A stretch of 64,000 nt of DNA from JAWXCE01 sp034440495. Lineage in GTDB: Bacteria; Pseudomonadota; Alphaproteobacteria; Rhizobiales; Rhodomicrobiaceae. A model generated the notes under the pieces. The model was not told where the DNA came from, ran no database searches, and saw only the letters and a list, made by a program, of their open reading frames with translations. The position numbers and the translations under genes are program-made. The stretch covers positions 1 through 64,000 of the forward strand of contig JAWXCE010000041.1 in the NCBI GenBank assembly GCA_034440495.1, in the 5' to 3' direction. Positions 7,856-16,020 of the stretch are shown here, piece after piece (the first letter of the stretch is position 1; the number at the start of each line of letters is the position of its first letter).

Positions 7856-8709
7856 TTAAGGTTGTTCGCCGCAGGGATTAGTCGCATGGATGGTTTCGAA
7901 GTGTTTCAGGTTGTTCGTATTATTTACGCGATCGATGAAAATCACGCCTGGCTGGGCGAAACTGTAGGGGGCTGTCATGATTTTGTCCCAGAGCGCGCGA
8001 GCCGAAACGTGGCTGTAGACCTTGCCTTCAAATGACAAATTTCAGGGCGAGTCTTCACGCACCGCCTCCATGAAGACGTCTGTCACCAAGACGGAGACGT
8101 TAAAATTCCTAAGTCGAAGTGGATCGCTTTTTGCGGCGATGAACGCTTCGATGTCGGGATGGTCGCATCGCATGGTAGCTATCATCGCGCCGCGCGCCTG
8201 CGGACAGGATGGTGCGACACATGGCGTCCCAAACGTCCATGAAACTAACCGGGCCCGAGGCTTCCGCGCCGACGCCCTTCACAACTGCGCACTGGAGGCG
8301 TAAGGTCGAGAAATCGTGACCGATGCCGCCGCCTCGCTGCATGGTGAGTGCGGCTTCCTTGACGTTATCGAATATCGAGGTCATGTCGTCCTCGATCCGG
8401 CCCATCACGAAGCAGTTGAACAGCGTCACATTGCGACCACTTCCCGCGCCGGGCAGTATTCGCCCGGCTGGGAGAAACGCGAAGTCCGCCATGGCGTCAA
8501 AAAAACTTCGACGCCCAAAACTTGGCCCGAGCTTTGCTTTCTGCTTGCGCTGCAGCGTTTGCGACGCGGCGCCGCGTATCCTCGATAGATTTATCGACGC
8601 CAGTCAATCGATATTTTTGTTCCCATATTCGGCGGAGGTCGCATTCAAGACTTCGAATTTCTGACTCATCGACGCAATACCCATTAACTAGCAAGCTTAG
8701 TTCGTTCAC
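7856..8709 (-). pseudogene. nrdJ: Decayed class II (B12-dependent) ribonucleotide reductase, N-terminal part
   Basis: Read on the minus strand, three fragments in order match the N-terminal part of the shorter adenosylcobalamin-dependent reductase family. They are IWEQKYRLTGVDKSIEDT (8709-8497), FLPAGRILPGAGSGRNVTLFNCFVMG through GPVSFMDVWDAMCRTILSAGARR (8492-8109), and ALWDKIM...PGVIFIDRVNNTNNLKHFETIHATNPCGEQP (8038-7856). Four lesions are visible. An extra T in a T7 run (plus-strand A run 8499-8505) breaks KFF-DAMADF. About 5 bp are missing near 8186-8197, where ARRGAM is expected. A TGA at 8042-8044 stands where SPWNLSF expects Trp. Homology ends after NPCGEQP, about 40% into the family's usual length. 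The cysteine and radical-site C-terminal parts are absent, so it cannot work. Confidence 0.88.
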
Positions 8710-8767
8710 GTTTTATCTCAATATGGAGCAATTAGCATGCTTTTGGAATAAATTCTAATCTGGAAGT

Positions 8768-9463
8768 TCAGTAGCGGCGGAGGAGACCAGTCAAGCGGCC
8801 TTGAATTTTAATGCGGTCAGGCCCGAAAATGCGGGTTTCGTAGGCCGCATTCGCCGCCTCCAGGGCTACCGACTGCCCGCGTTTGCGAAAACGCTTCAGC
8901 GTCGCCTCCTCATCGTCAATCAGCGCCACGACGATATCGCCGTTGTCAGCCGTTTCAGTTTTGCGCAAAATCACAGTGTCGCCGTCAAAAATCCCGGCGT
9001 CGATCATGGAGTCGCCTTTGACCTCCAGCGCGAAATGTTCGCCGCCGGAGAAATAGTCGGCGGGCAGGCTTATGGCATGGCTCTGATGTTCGATTGCCGA
9101 GCGCGGCACGCCCGCCGCTATACGGCCCATGACAGGCACATGCACGGTGTCCTGGCCGTTGTCATCCGGCCCGCTATATCTCATAATCGTTTTGACCAGA
9201 GACGGTGCAAACGCGCGCTCCCTCGCCGCCCTCAGGCTGACAGGCGTGACCTCAGGCAGCTTCAAGATTTCCAGCGCACGCGCACGGTGCGGCAAACGCC
9301 GGATAAAGCCACGCTCTTCGAGCGCGGTAATGAGCCGATGGATGCCGGATTTCGACCGCAAGTCGAGCGCCTCTTTCATTTCATCGTAGGATGGAGGCAC
9401 GCCGGTTGCCTTGACGCGGCCATCAATGAACAGCAGCAGCTCTTTTTGTTTGGACGTAAGCAT
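8768..9463 (-). CDS. lexA: LexA repressor, SOS regulator
   Basis: 231 residues from the ATG at 9463, which has AGGAG about 6 bases upstream; the longer frame to 9517 runs into the promoter region. The N-terminal winged helix (MLTSKQKELLLFIDGRV...SGIHRLITALEERGFIRR) binds SOS boxes. The C-terminal peptidase carries cleavage site A117-G118 (GRIAAGVP), catalytic S152 (VKGDSMIDAG) and K190 (EATLKRF). RecA-stimulated self-cleavage is therefore expected. It ends the trp-moa-moe gene run, with its own SOS box upstream, so autoregulation is likely. Confidence 0.97.
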   Translation of the reverse strand: MLTSKQKELLLFIDGRVKATGVPPSYDEMKEALDLRSKSGIHRLITALEERGFIRRLPHRARALEILKLPEVTPVSLRAARERAFAPSLVKTIMRYSGPDDNGQDTVHVPVMGRIAAGVPRSAIEHQSHAISLPADYFSGGEHFALEVKGDSMIDAGIFDGDTVILRKTETADNGDIVVALIDDEEATLKRFRKRGQSVALEAANAAYETRIFGPDRIKIQGRLTGLLRRY

Positions 9464-9525
9464 GCGGCTCCTAAATGGTGATGTTACGGTTGACTCGACC
9501 GGACAAAGCACGAACACGCTTAACT

Positions 9526-9540
9526 GTTCTATTTGTGTTC
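9526..9540 (-). promoter_or_regulatory. LexA-binding SOS box upstream of lexA
   Basis: On the plus strand it reads GTTCTATTTGTGTTC: GTTC, seven bases, GTTC, the exact alphaproteobacterial SOS consensus. It lies 63-77 bases before the lexA start. On the minus strand a TTGCGG at 9540-9545 could be a -35, putting the box between -35 and a weak -10 (TAAGCG at 9517-9522). Confidence 0.9.
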
Positions 9541-9592
9541 CGCAAGAGAAATATGTTTCAGTAAGTCTTAGGCCATAAAATATTAATAAAAA

Positions 9593-10795
9593 TCAAAAGT
9601 CTAAGGAAAGGATATCCACAATATGGCCTACCTCGGCAGCAACTGCGCCAGGCTGTCGCACGATCAAGCAGTCGGATGACGCCAGTGCCGACATCAGCGA
9701 ACTGTCCTGGCATTCAAGCACCCGCACTAAGGGTGCGCCCAGAGGGCCGCCGGTAATGCGTCCCCTCATGTAATGTGTCCTGTCGCCGTTCGAGGGAAGA
9801 GCGGCGTCCAATATGCCTTTTGTTAAGCGCTGGCCGCTTCCTCCAAAATTTGTAAGACGATGAATTAGGGGCTGTAAAAAGATGCGGGCGCAAATCAGTG
9901 TGGAGACTGGGTTGCCGGGTAAGCCGAGCACTCGCGTTTCGTCCATACGGGCAAAGAGCAGCGGCTTGCCAGGGCGCATCGCGACCTTGTGGAAATGAAA
10001 TGTGGCGCCCGCATGTGCGAGAGCGCGTCCAACAAGGTCATGATCCCCAACCGACGCGCCGCCAATCGTCACCAGAATATCAGCGGGTCGCGCCTGCTCA
10101 ATGCGGGCAGCCAGGCCGTCCAGGCTGTCGCGCGCGATGTCCAGCAGCCAAGGTTCGCCGCCGCTTTGCGCAACCATTGCAGCAAGGCCTGCTGGAGATG
10201 ATGAAACGATCTGGCCGGGTGCGAGCACGCCGCCCGGGGATATAAGTTCGTCGCCTGTTGCAACAATCGCCACAAGCGGCTTCCGGGTTACGGATAGCGA
10301 GCCATAATTCATGCCTGCCGCAAGCATGAGGTCACGCGCGGTCAGGCGACGCCCTTCACGCAGCAAAACATCGCCTTCGCGAAAATCGACGCCAGCAGGG
10401 CGGATATTCGCACCAGGGGCCGGTTTTTGAGTGATGCGGACAACGCTGCCCGCGCGCTCGACATTTTCCTGCATAACAACGCAATCGGCGCCTTGAGGCA
10501 CGACCGCGCCAGTGAAGATGCGCGCTGCCTGCCCGCGTTCAACTCGGCCGCACAGAGGGAGGCCCGCAGCAGACTCGCCGATAACTTCCAGCCTTTCAAA
10601 CTCGTCCAGATCGGACGCGCGAACAGCGTAGCCGTCCATGGCTGCGCTGTCGAACGGGGGTTGTGTGATACGTGCGGCAAGATCTTGCGCCAGGACGCGC
10701 CCGCCGGCTTTATGAACTGGAATGTATTCAGCGCCGAGGCGGGATGCGCCCTCAAGAATTGCGGCGAGAGCGTCTGAAACCGGCAGCAGCGCCAT
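9593..10795 (-). CDS. moeA: Molybdopterin molybdenumtransferase
   Basis: 400 residues, typical of MoeA. It inserts molybdate into adenylylated molybdopterin at the end of molybdenum cofactor synthesis. Visible segments are the N-terminal PPFDSAAMDGYAVRASD, the GAxxP-type VPQGADCVVMQE, the MPT-binding TGDEL and PGQIVSSS, the TIGGASVGDHDLV loop and the LPGNPVS motif near the end of the catalytic domain. The start is one base after the moaC stop, so the two are coupled. Confidence 0.96.
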   Translation of the reverse strand: MALLPVSDALAAILEGASRLGAEYIPVHKAGGRVLAQDLAARITQPPFDSAAMDGYAVRASDLDEFERLEVIGESAAGLPLCGRVERGQAARIFTGAVVPQGADCVVMQENVERAGSVVRITQKPAPGANIRPAGVDFREGDVLLREGRRLTARDLMLAAGMNYGSLSVTRKPLVAIVATGDELISPGGVLAPGQIVSSSPAGLAAMVAQSGGEPWLLDIARDSLDGLAARIEQARPADILVTIGGASVGDHDLVGRALAHAGATFHFHKVAMRPGKPLLFARMDETRVLGLPGNPVSTLICARIFLQPLIHRLTNFGGSGQRLTKGILDAALPSNGDRTHYMRGRITGGPLGAPLVRVLECQDSSLMSALASSDCLIVRQPGAVAAEVGHIVDILSLDF

Positions 10796-10796
10796 G

Positions 10797-11300
10797 CTAT
10801 TCCCCGGCTGGCGCGCGATAATGCCCGGAGCGGCCGCCAGTTTTCTCCAGAAGACGAACGCCTTCGATGCGCATGTCCTTATCGGCCGCTTTCAGCATGT
10901 CGTATAGCGTGAGGCAGGCGATAGTCACGGCGGTTAGCGCCTCCATCTCGACGCCAGTCTGGCCTGTGGTTTTAGCCAGCGCCTCAACCCGAATGGAGGG
11001 CGGGGCGGCGTGAAGCATGAAATCTACAGTTACCTTGGATAGCGGCAGTGGATGGCACAATGGGATGAGGTCGGCGGTCTTTTTTGCGCCCATGATGCCC
11101 GCGATGCGCGCCGTCGCCAGCACGTCGCCCTTCTTTGCGTCGCCCCGCTCGACAATGGCTAGCGTTGCAGCGTTCATCGTCACGTATCCCTCCGCCACGG
11201 CTGCGCGCTCCGTCGAGGCTTTGTCGGAAATATCCACCATGACGGCCTCGCCGCGCTCATTTATGTGCGATAGCGCGGCTGGACTTTCATACCCGGTCAT
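10797..11300 (-). CDS. moaC: Cyclic pyranopterin monophosphate synthase
   Basis: 167 residues, full length. It converts the MoaA product to cyclic pyranopterin monophosphate, an early molybdenum cofactor step. The signature stretches are LIPLCHPLPLSKV (active-site His) and KTGQTGVEMEALTAVTIACLTLYDMLKA with the conserved Lys and Asp. The GTG or ATG start (MTGYESPAALSHINERGEAVMVDIS) overlaps the trpC stop by four bases. Its place between trpC and moeA is the usual alphaproteobacterial arrangement. Confidence 0.97.
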   Translation of the reverse strand: MTGYESPAALSHINERGEAVMVDISDKASTERAAVAEGYVTMNAATLAIVERGDAKKGDVLATARIAGIMGAKKTADLIPLCHPLPLSKVTVDFMLHAAPPSIRVEALAKTTGQTGVEMEALTAVTIACLTLYDMLKAADKDMRIEGVRLLEKTGGRSGHYRAPAGE

Positions 11301-12124
11301 AATGCAGCGTCCAGCCCGTGCGCCACGCCATTTTCCATGCCTAGAAGCAGCCGTGTTGCGACCGTTACGTCATGCTGGCGCATAAGGCTTTCGCCTACCA
11401 GAAATGCGCTAGCGCCTGCCTTTTGCAAACGCACAATGTCAGTGTACGTAAAGATGCCGCTTTCGCTTATCAGCATACGGTCAGAAGGCACGCGCGCTGA
11501 TAGCCGCTCTGTAGTCTCCAGCGTGGTCTCGAAGGTATTCAGGTTGCGGTTATTGACGCCGATCAGGGGTGTTTTCAAAGCAAGTGCGCGGTCAAGTTCC
11601 GCCTCGTCATGCACTTCCACGAGAGTATCCATGCCGAATAAGGTGGCGGCGGCTTCCAGTTCGGCAGCGAGCACGTCATCCACCGCCGCCATGATAATCA
11701 GGATGCAATCAGCGCCCATGGCCCGCGCTTCTGGCGCCTGATACGGGTCCAGCATGAAATCCTTGCGCAGTACGGGCAGCGAGACTGCGGCGCGTGCGGC
11801 GTGCAGATAGTCAGGATTGCCCTGGAACGACGGGCCATCGGTTAGCACGGAAAGGCAGACGGCGCCGCCAGTCTGATAGGCCAGCGCCAGCGATGGCGGA
11901 TCGAAATCGGCGCGGATAAGGCCTTTTGATGGGCTGGCTTTCTTGATTTCAGCAATTAACGCGACCTGCCCCTGGGCGATTCGGTTGCGCAGCGCAGCCG
12001 CGAAAGCGCGTGGAGGCGGAGCCTCGCGCGCAGCCTCTTCGGTCTCGCCAAGGGTGCGCGCGCGTTTGGCAGCGGCGATTTCATCCCGCTTATAATCGGA
12101 AATAGTGCTGAGAATTCTGCTCAT
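11297..12124 (-). CDS. trpC: Indole-3-glycerol-phosphate synthase
   Basis: 275 residues, a monofunctional TrpC. It closes the indole ring from CdRP in tryptophan synthesis. The TIM-barrel markers are present in order: LIAEIKKASPSKGLI (catalytic Lys), VLTDGPSFQGNPDYL, VLRKDFMLDPYQ (Lys), LVEVHDEAELDRAL, IGVNNRNLNTFE and ISESGIFTYTDI. It starts 6 bases after the trpD stop and overlaps moaC by four bases. It is part of one minus-strand unit. Confidence 0.97.
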   Translation of the reverse strand: MSRILSTISDYKRDEIAAAKRARTLGETEEAAREAPPPRAFAAALRNRIAQGQVALIAEIKKASPSKGLIRADFDPPSLALAYQTGGAVCLSVLTDGPSFQGNPDYLHAARAAVSLPVLRKDFMLDPYQAPEARAMGADCILIIMAAVDDVLAAELEAAATLFGMDTLVEVHDEAELDRALALKTPLIGVNNRNLNTFETTLETTERLSARVPSDRMLISESGIFTYTDIVRLQKAGASAFLVGESLMRQHDVTVATRLLLGMENGVAHGLDAAL

Positions 12125-12130
12125 AGTCTC

Positions 12131-13144
12131 TTAACAGTTGCTGATCTTGATGAGCTTTGCAAGCGCCGCGCGCGCGTGCCCATCGTGGATCGAACGCGCC
12201 GCCAGAGTGGCGCCCTCTCTCAGGTCTTGCGCTTTGCCCGCGACGATTAATGCGGCGGCTGCATTTAGAATGACAATGTCGCGGAATGCGTTTTGTTCGC
12301 CGTTTAAAACTGCGACGATTGCTGCGGCGTTTTGCTCCGGGCCGCCGCCGATAAGCGCCTCTAACGGCGCTTCAGGCAATCCGGCGTCAGCCGCCGTAAC
12401 ATCGAAGGCGCGGATGTTTCCATCCTGCAATTCCACCACGCGCGATGGGCCGAGCGTAGAGAGTTCATCCAGTCCTCCTTCGCCGTGGACAACCCAGACG
12501 TGCTCCGCGCCCAGATTGCGTAGCACGAGCGCCATCGGCTCCAGCCAGTCGGGGGAGAACACGCCAACGACTAAGCGTCGGGTGTCCGCCGGGTTGGCAA
12601 GCGGGCCGAGCAGGTTGAAAATGGTTCGCACGCCCAGTTCTTTTCGCACGCCCGCCACGTGCCTCATGGCTGCGTGATGCGCAGGCGCGAACAAGAAGCC
12701 AACGCCCGCCTCCGCCACAGCGTGCGCCGCCGCGTCTGCGCCCGCGTTCACGTTCACCCCGAGCGCTTCCAGCACGTCTGCCGCGCCGGATTTCGATGAA
12801 ACCGCGCGGTTGCCGTGCTTGGCGACGATGGCGCCCGCGCCCGCCGCGACAAACGCTGCGCATGTGGAGACATTATAGGTGCCGCGCGCGTCGCCGCCGG
12901 TGCCAACGATATCGATGGCGCCCTCAGGCACGGCGACGCAAAGCATCCGCGAGCGTATTGCACGCGCCGCGCCAAGAATTTCATCCGCCGTTTCGCCGCG
13001 CGCCCGCAGCGCCATCAGAAACCCCGCCATGATGGGCGCTGAAACCTCACCATCCATCATCAGATCGAATGCGCCTGCCGCTTCGACGGCGCTAAGGCTG
13101 CGCCCGGATACGGCGATCTCTAGAAATGGCTTGAACGCTGTCAT
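12131..13144 (-). CDS. trpD: Anthranilate phosphoribosyltransferase
   Basis: 337 residues, full length. It transfers phosphoribose from PRPP to anthranilate. The PRPP/metal motif GTGGDARGTYNVST, the KHGNRAVSSKSGAADVLEALG segment and the FNLLGPLANP stretch identify it. The 4-base overlap with the trpG start couples the amidotransferase subunit and this enzyme. Confidence 0.97.
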   Translation of the reverse strand: MTAFKPFLEIAVSGRSLSAVEAAGAFDLMMDGEVSAPIMAGFLMALRARGETADEILGAARAIRSRMLCVAVPEGAIDIVGTGGDARGTYNVSTCAAFVAAGAGAIVAKHGNRAVSSKSGAADVLEALGVNVNAGADAAAHAVAEAGVGFLFAPAHHAAMRHVAGVRKELGVRTIFNLLGPLANPADTRRLVVGVFSPDWLEPMALVLRNLGAEHVWVVHGEGGLDELSTLGPSRVVELQDGNIRAFDVTAADAGLPEAPLEALIGGGPEQNAAAIVAVLNGEQNAFRDIVILNAAAALIVAGKAQDLREGATLAARSIHDGHARAALAKLIKISNC

Positions 13145-13791
13145 GGCTGCGCGTGTGCGTGCGCGCTACCGCGCGTCAGTTGGGGCAAAACGATGCTGGA
13201 TTTAGTCGCGCGCCAGTTGATGCGGGCGAGAGTTAGAAAATTGGCGAGGATGGCGTGGCCGAAGTTGGAGGCGATGCTCTCTGGGTGGAACTGTACGCCG
13301 TAAACCGGATCGCTCGCGTGTTGCATGGCCATGATGAGGCCATCGTTCGTGTGCGCGGTGGGGACAAGGCCGTCCGGGAGCGTTTCCGCCTCGACGATAA
13401 GCGAGTGATAGCGCGTCGCCTCGAACTGCGGCGGCAGACCGGAGAAAAGTCCGACACCCTCGTTATGGATGGTGGAGAGCTTACCGTGCATCATCTTCGG
13501 CGCGCGGATGACGCAGCCGCCGTAAGCCTGGCCGATGGTCTGATGCCCGAGACACACGCCGAGCAGCGGCACGCGCATCTCGCGGTTCGCTCGCACAAGA
13601 TCGAGGCAGATGCCCGCCTGATCCGGGTTGCACGGGCCCGGCGACATGACGATGGCCTGCGGGCGGTTCGCCAACGCTTCGGCTACCGTGATCTGGTCAT
13701 TGCGCACGACGCGGCACTCCGCCCCCAATTCGCCGAAATAATGCACGAGATTGTAGGTAAAGCTGTCGTAATTATCGATAAGCAGGATCAT
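13141..13791 (-). CDS. trpG: Anthranilate synthase glutamine amidotransferase subunit
   Basis: 216 residues from the ATG at 13791 (MILLIDNYDSFTYN), the family-typical start; an in-frame start at 13812 adds seven residues. It hydrolyses glutamine and passes ammonia to TrpE. The triad region is visible: Cys in LLGVCLGHQTIGQAYGG, and His/Glu in VQFHPESIAS. It is not fused to TrpE, unlike in some rhizobia. The gene is separated from trpE by a sixA-like gene and a roughly 110-base gap, so it may have its own promoter. Confidence 0.96.
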   Translation of the reverse strand: MILLIDNYDSFTYNLVHYFGELGAECRVVRNDQITVAEALANRPQAIVMSPGPCNPDQAGICLDLVRANREMRVPLLGVCLGHQTIGQAYGGCVIRAPKMMHGKLSTIHNEGVGLFSGLPPQFEATRYHSLIVEAETLPDGLVPTAHTNDGLIMAMQHASDPVYGVQFHPESIASNFGHAILANFLTLARINWRATKSSIVLPQLTRGSAHAHAQP

Positions 13792-13903
13792 AACGGCGCG
13801 TCCCTTAAGCAAGCCGCCGTTTTACGCCAACGCCCTGAAATTGCAAGCGCGAGCCTATTCGCACGCTTAGACGCCTTGCGCCAATATTTACTCTACTTGC
13901 AGC

Positions 13904-14440
13904 TTATGGCGATTTGATCGACTTTGCCGCAGCTAAAGCTTTCGGTATGATGAACCGCGTGAGCCGCCCATCGCCGACGCCGAGGCGTCGCCACTGGGCA
14001 ATGTCGAACTCGATCTGCGCCAGCGCCGCTGTCGGAAACTTGCGCGCTGCCGCCAGTATTTCCTCCCGCGCGCCAGAGCCGAACAGGTCGAGAACCAGCG
14101 CGTGCAGACCCGGGTTGTGTCCGACGATCATCACATGCGCAACGCTCGGCGGCAGGGCCCGCAGCATGGTGAGCATCGCGCCCGCGCTGGCGTGATAGAG
14201 CGCGTCCTCGTGCAGCGTTTTAGCCGACACCATCTTTTTGCCCGCGAGTTTCAGCGTAGCCCGCGTGCGCACCGAGGAGGAGCATAGCATTAGATCGGGA
14301 GCAACGCTCTTTGCCGCCATGTATGCGCCCATGCGCTCCGCCGCCTTCTCGCCGCGCGGGGCTAGCGGACGGTCGAAATCCTTCAGGCGTTTGTCCTCCC
14401 AGCTCGATTTCGCGTGGCGGAAAAGGCTAACGGTTTTCAC
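13904..14440 (-). CDS. SixA-type histidine phosphatase
   Basis: 178 residues. The N-terminal LFRHAKSSWED holds the RHxxS signature of the histidine phosphatase superfamily in its SixA form. The second active-site His lies in HVMIVGHNPGLHALV, near residue 110. SixA of E. coli dephosphorylates phosphohistidine proteins such as PTS phosphocarrier domains; the partner here is unknown. The start is four bases after the trpE stop and the gene is followed by trpG, so it sits inside the trp cluster. That position is unusual, and a role in tryptophan synthesis is not implied by the sequence. Confidence 0.88.
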   Translation of the reverse strand: MKTVSLFRHAKSSWEDKRLKDFDRPLAPRGEKAAERMGAYMAAKSVAPDLMLCSSSVRTRATLKLAGKKMVSAKTLHEDALYHASAGAMLTMLRALPPSVAHVMIVGHNPGLHALVLDLFGSGAREEILAAARKFPTAALAQIEFDIAQWRRLGVGDGRLTRFIIPKALAAAKSIKSP

Positions 14441-14444
14441 CTGA

Positions 14445-15959
14445 CTACTGCCCGCGCCCGGGCTGGCTGGCGAAGCGCACTGCCTCCTCCGCCGCGCGGA
14501 ACAGCGCCTTGGCCTTGTTGATGCACTCGGTGTGCTCGCTTTTCGCCACGCTGTCCGCCACGATCCCGGCCCCCGCCTGAACGTGCATCACGCCATCCTT
14601 GATGAGCGAGGTGCGCAGGACGATGCAGGTGTCCATCTCGCCCGCCGCCGAGAAATAGCCGACGCATCCGGCGTAAAGTCCGCGCTTTTCATTCTCAAGC
14701 TCGTCGATGATCTCCATCGCCCGCACTTTGGGCGCACCCGACACGGTGCCCGCGGGGAAGCCCGCCATGAGCGCGTCGATGGCGTCGTGCGGCTCGGCCA
14801 GTTCGCCAACGACGTTGGAGACGATGTGCATCACCTGGCTGTAATATTCGAGAAAGAAGCTGTCGGTCACACGGACGCTGCCAGTTTTGGCGACACGGCC
14901 AACATCGTTGCGGCCCAGATCGACCAGCATGAGATGCTCGGCGCGCTCCTTCTCGTCGGCCAGCAGCTCCTCTGAAAGCCGGTCATCCTCCTCCGGCGTC
15001 GCGCCGCGAGGGCGAGTTCCCGCTATGGGCCGGATCGTCACTTTACCGTCTTTAACTTTAACCAAAATTTCAGGGCTGGAGCCAGCGACGGCGAAGTCGC
15101 CGAAGTTCAGGAAATAAAGGTAGGGCGAGGGATTGACGCGGCGCAGCGCGCGGTAAAGCGCAAATGGAGGCAACTCGAACGGGGCGGAGAACCGCTGGCT
15201 CAGCACCACCTGAAACACATCCCCGCTGGCGATATACTCTTTCGCGCGCGCGATCATCTTCGTGTATTGCTTCTCGGTGATGTTGGAGGCGGGGACGGAA
15301 TATTTATACTCGCCATTCAGCGCGGCGGAGCGGGGCAGGGGGGTGTCGAGCTGATCGATGACGGTTGAAAGCCGGTCCACAGCGCGCGCATAGGCCGTTT
15401 TGGCGGCCAGCCTCGGCTGGCGGCGCACCGGCGTCACGATGGTTAGCTCGTCCCTCACGCTGTCGAACACCACGATGATGGTGGGGCGCAGGAACAGGCC
15501 GTCGGGGATGCCAATAGGGTCGGGTTTTTTCTTCGGGAGGCGCTCGACCAGCCGGATGGTATCGTAGCCCATATAACCGAACACGCCCGCCGACATGGGC
15601 GGCAAGCCGTGGGGCAAATCGATGCGCGAGGTGTCCAGCAACTCGCGCAGGGCGTCGAGCGGCGGTTTTTTGCAGGGCTTGAAAGCGTCGGGTTTGGCGG
15701 CGGCCTGTGTGTTGATTTCCGCCTTTTTGCCTTGCGCGCGCCAGATAACGTCCGGGGCGAACCCAAGGATGGAGTAGCGCCCGCGCGCCGCACCGCCTTC
15801 CACCGACTCCAGCAGAAAACTCATCGGCCGGTCATGCGCCAGCTTGAGCATAGCGGATACCGGCGTCTCCAGGTCGGACACAAGCCGCGTCCACACCACC
15901 TGAGGCTCCCCCGCGTTGTAGCGCTGGGCGAAGTCCTCATAGGTCGGCTGGATGCGCAT
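14445..15959 (-). CDS. trpE: Anthranilate synthase component I
   Basis: 504 residues, standalone TrpE length. It makes anthranilate from chorismate with ammonia from TrpG, and is normally feedback-inhibited by Trp. The N-terminal MLKLAHDRPMSFLLESVEGG includes the LLES-type Trp-binding stretch. The chorismate-binding domain shows GDVFQVVLSQRF, IAGTRPRG, DEKERAEHLMLVDLGRNDVGRV, FPAGTVSGAPKVRAMEIIDELE and the C-terminal VQAGAGIVADS. It starts 61 bases after the ppiD-like gene. That gap has a hairpin but no visible Trp-rich leader peptide. Confidence 0.97.
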   Translation of the reverse strand: MRIQPTYEDFAQRYNAGEPQVVWTRLVSDLETPVSAMLKLAHDRPMSFLLESVEGGAARGRYSILGFAPDVIWRAQGKKAEINTQAAAKPDAFKPCKKPPLDALRELLDTSRIDLPHGLPPMSAGVFGYMGYDTIRLVERLPKKKPDPIGIPDGLFLRPTIIVVFDSVRDELTIVTPVRRQPRLAAKTAYARAVDRLSTVIDQLDTPLPRSAALNGEYKYSVPASNITEKQYTKMIARAKEYIASGDVFQVVLSQRFSAPFELPPFALYRALRRVNPSPYLYFLNFGDFAVAGSSPEILVKVKDGKVTIRPIAGTRPRGATPEEDDRLSEELLADEKERAEHLMLVDLGRNDVGRVAKTGSVRVTDSFFLEYYSQVMHIVSNVVGELAEPHDAIDALMAGFPAGTVSGAPKVRAMEIIDELENEKRGLYAGCVGYFSAAGEMDTCIVLRTSLIKDGVMHVQAGAGIVADSVAKSEHTECINKAKALFRAAEEAVRFASQPGRGQ

Positions 15960-15978
15960 GGTCGGCGGCTCCGGTATT

Positions 15979-16008
15979 CCGGCAAGACGCCCATGCGTCT
16001 AGCGCCGG
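15979..16008 (-). repeat. Interrupted inverted repeat before trpE
   Basis: CCGGC and AGACGC pair with GCGTCT and GCCGG, giving a stem with a small internal loop and a 4-base cap. It lies between the upstream foldase gene and the trpE start. There is no T tract and no anti-terminator partner that I can see. Confidence 0.5.
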
Positions 16009-16020
16009 GGACTATTTTTG

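Noticed and set aside
8042..8044. TGA in the nrdJ remnant as a selenocysteine codon
   Set aside because: The family has Trp at this position, no SECIS-like hairpin is seen, and the gene has two other frame lesions and a truncation.
8801..9481. 226-codon open frame antisense to lexA
   Set aside because: Overlaps the whole of a complete LexA and has Arg/Gln/His-rich shadow composition.
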